Source: Nitrospira sp. | GTDB taxonomy: Bacteria > Nitrospirota > Nitrospiria > Nitrospirales > UBA8639 | Direction: 5' to 3' | Assembly (NCBI GenBank): GCA_028819435.1 | Contig: JAPPLK010000084.1 | Location: forward strand, 1-35,073 | Length of the DNA stretch: 35,073 nt | In this document: positions 33,985-35,073 of the stretch, piece by piece | How the letters are laid out: each line of letters begins with the position of its first letter | Numbering within the stretch: position 1 is the stretch's first letter | Notes under the pieces: model-generated | Seen by the model: the letters and a program-made list of their open reading frames with translations, nothing else | What the model was told of the DNA's origin: nothing | Database searches by the model: none | Position numbers and translations under genes: made by a program

Positions 33985-34014
33985 ATTATAGGAGCCCTCC
34001 GAAAAGCGGGTCAA
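33985..34014 (-). promoter_or_regulatory. Strong promoter of moaCDEA
   Basis: On the minus strand TTGACC (34014-34009), an 18-bp spacer and a perfect TATAAT (33990-33985). The predicted start near 33978 gives a leader of about 30 nt with the polypurine ribosome site. It is too short for a Moco riboswitch. Confidence 0.7.
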
Positions 34015-34063
34015 GCGGTTGGACTTGGGCTCGCTTGGTCCGAGCCGGGCAAGGCAACCGGGC

Positions 34064-34092
34064 TTGACACGGATTTCGCCCTCCCCGACAAT
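34064..34092 (+). promoter_or_regulatory. Promoter of the folB fusion, possibly giving a leaderless mRNA
   Basis: TTGACA (34064-34069), a 17-bp spacer and GACAAT (34087-34092). The expected start, 6-8 nt after the -10 box, falls on 34098-34100, which is the GTG initiation codon at 34099. Confidence 0.6.
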
Positions 34093-34098
34093 GCCCAG

Positions 34099-35019
34099 GT
34101 GTCCGAAGCTATCATCATTGAAGGGATCAGATTTCAGGCGCGGTGCGGGGTCACGCCGGACGAACGGCAATGCCCACAACCACTATTGGCGGACCTCGAA
34201 CTCACTTGTTCGGTCGAAGACGCCATTCATTCCGACAGCCTCACCAAAACCGTGGATTATGCCCGAGTCATGCAACGGGTAATTGACGTCGGGACCACCC
34301 ATGAAAACGCGTTGATCGAACGATTGGCGAATCAGATTGCCCAAATACTCATGATGGAATTTCCCATTCAACGACTGACCATCTGGCTGCGGAAAGCCGC
34401 TCCGCCGCTCCCGGACGTCTCAGGTTCGGTCGGCATCCGTCTGACGTACCCTCGCACACGTGCAATCGAGTCCGTTTCCCCTTTTCAACCTTCGCCGTTT
34501 CTCCACGCCGTCGCCCACGTGATTCCCAAGGGAAAGGTCCTGGACGTGGCCGCCGGAGAAGGTCGCCATGCCTTGTACATGGCTTCTCAAGGATATGACG
34601 TGATCGGGCTGGACAGGGACGAACGCGCACTCGCCACGATGACGCGTACCGCCAAGGACCACCACCTGTCAAATCTTTCGACGTGGAACGTAGACCTGGA
34701 AAAAGATCCGGAGACGCCCCCGTCGCTCGGCGATCAGGCATACGACGGCATCCTGGTGTTTTTCTATCTCTTCCGTCCGCTCTTTCCTTCGATCCTTCAA
34801 GCCCTCAAGCCGGGTGGCGTCCTGATCTATGAAACGTTTTTGATCGATAACCACCTCCGGTTCAATCATCCCCGGAGGAAAGATTTCTGTTTGGAGCAGA
34901 ACGAACTGCTGCACTTAACGCATCCACTGCGAGTGCTGCGCTATGAGGAAAGCCCGCACCCTTCCCCGCTTCACCACGAACCGGCCATAACCGCACGGCT
35001 CGTGGCCCAAAAACCTTGA
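34099..35019 (+). CDS. Dihydroneopterin aldolase (FolB) fused to a class I SAM methyltransferase
   Basis: Two domains in one 306-aa frame. Residues 1-118 are FolB, which cleaves dihydroneopterin to 6-hydroxymethyl-dihydropterin: IIIEGIRFQARCGVTPDER, Tyr54 in VDYARVMQR, the ENALIERLANQIA helix, and Lys99 in WLRKAAPPLPDVSG match E. coli Tyr53 and Lys98. Residues about 140-306 are a TehB-like methyltransferase with motif I VLDVAAGEGRHA at 147-158, the acidic loop GLDRDE, and motif PGGVLIYETFL. No Shine-Dalgarno precedes the GTG. Its methyl acceptor is unknown; pairing with a pterin enzyme may mean a pterin or only co-expression. Divergent from moaC. Confidence 0.92.
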   Translation: MSEAIIIEGIRFQARCGVTPDERQCPQPLLADLELTCSVEDAIHSDSLTKTVDYARVMQRVIDVGTTHENALIERLANQIAQILMMEFPIQRLTIWLRKAAPPLPDVSGSVGIRLTYPRTRAIESVSPFQPSPFLHAVAHVIPKGKVLDVAAGEGRHALYMASQGYDVIGLDRDERALATMTRTAKDHHLSNLSTWNVDLEKDPETPPSLGDQAYDGILVFFYLFRPLFPSILQALKPGGVLIYETFLIDNHLRFNHPRRKDFCLEQNELLHLTHPLRVLRYEESPHPSPLHHEPAITARLVAQKP

Positions 35020-35035
35020 CCTGCCTGTCCTGGGC

Positions 35036-35073
35036 GTCTTTCGACTTCGCTCCGCTACGCTCAGGACGAACGG
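35036..35073. repeat. Dispersed GCTCAGGACGAACGG repeat, cut by the window edge
   Basis: The stretch TTCGACTTCGCTCCGC followed by TACGCTCAGGACGAACGG resembles a widely dispersed intergenic repeat seen in many bacterial genomes (from memory, not searched). It starts shortly after the folB fusion stop and may be one arm of an inverted pair continuing beyond the window. Confidence 0.5.

Noticed and set aside
33957..34063. Moco riboswitch before moaC
   Set aside because: The predicted leader is only about 30 nt, far too short for that structure.

Overview
This is a chromosomal housekeeping window from a Gram-negative, lipid-A-making bacterium. Moderately high GC, LpxI instead of LpxH, the bamA-ompH-fabZ-lpxA-lpxI-oxidoreductase-lpxB-msbA order and many dispersed palindromic intergenic repeats best fit Nitrospirota (Nitrospira-like). 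That placement is inferred from gene content and memory of related genomes; no search was run. No phage, transposase, CRISPR array or rRNA was found.
Layout. Positions 1-207 (-) hold the 5' end of a proline-repeat lipoprotein gene. Positions 593-5227 (+) are a four-gene ABC cassette resembling the gliding-type GldA/GldF/GldG exporter plus a DUF4340 protein. Then come a small cupin (-), a DsbA-like thioredoxin-fold protein (+), a 70-residue protein, tRNA-Ser(GCT) and an unrecognised 353-residue protein. Positions 8264-20627 (-) form an envelope-biogenesis run in transcription order: bamA, ompH/skp, fabZ, lpxA, lpxI, Gfo/Idh/MocA oxidoreductase, lpxB, msbA, a DUF374 acyltransferase (frameshifted at an A9 run), waaA, lpxK. 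A near-consensus promoter precedes bamA, back to back with one for lon. Positions 21080-25046 (+) carry lon, thiL and a DUF2062 membrane protein, followed by an HD phosphohydrolase. lptD, folC and accD lie on the minus strand. Positions 31651-33947 (-) are a tightly coupled moaC-moaD-moaE-moaA operon for molybdopterin, divergent from a folB gene fused to a SAM methyltransferase.
Together the genes supply lipid A and Kdo assembly, MsbA and LptD transport, BamA/Skp outer-membrane protein assembly, fatty-acid input (AccD, FabZ), protein quality control (Lon, DsbA-like) and pterin cofactors (MoaABCDE-type, FolB, FolC, ThiL for thiamine).
The points most worth a second look are the FolB-methyltransferase fusion with a possibly leaderless start, a MoaD whose Gly-Gly is followed by 13 residues, the A9 frameshift in the acyltransferase, a possible GnnA-like oxidoreductase beside lpxA/lpxB with no lpxD in the cluster, a hairpin at the predicted 5' end of lon mRNA, and a modular 35-bp palindromic repeat that appears in both head-to-head and tail-to-tail pairs.
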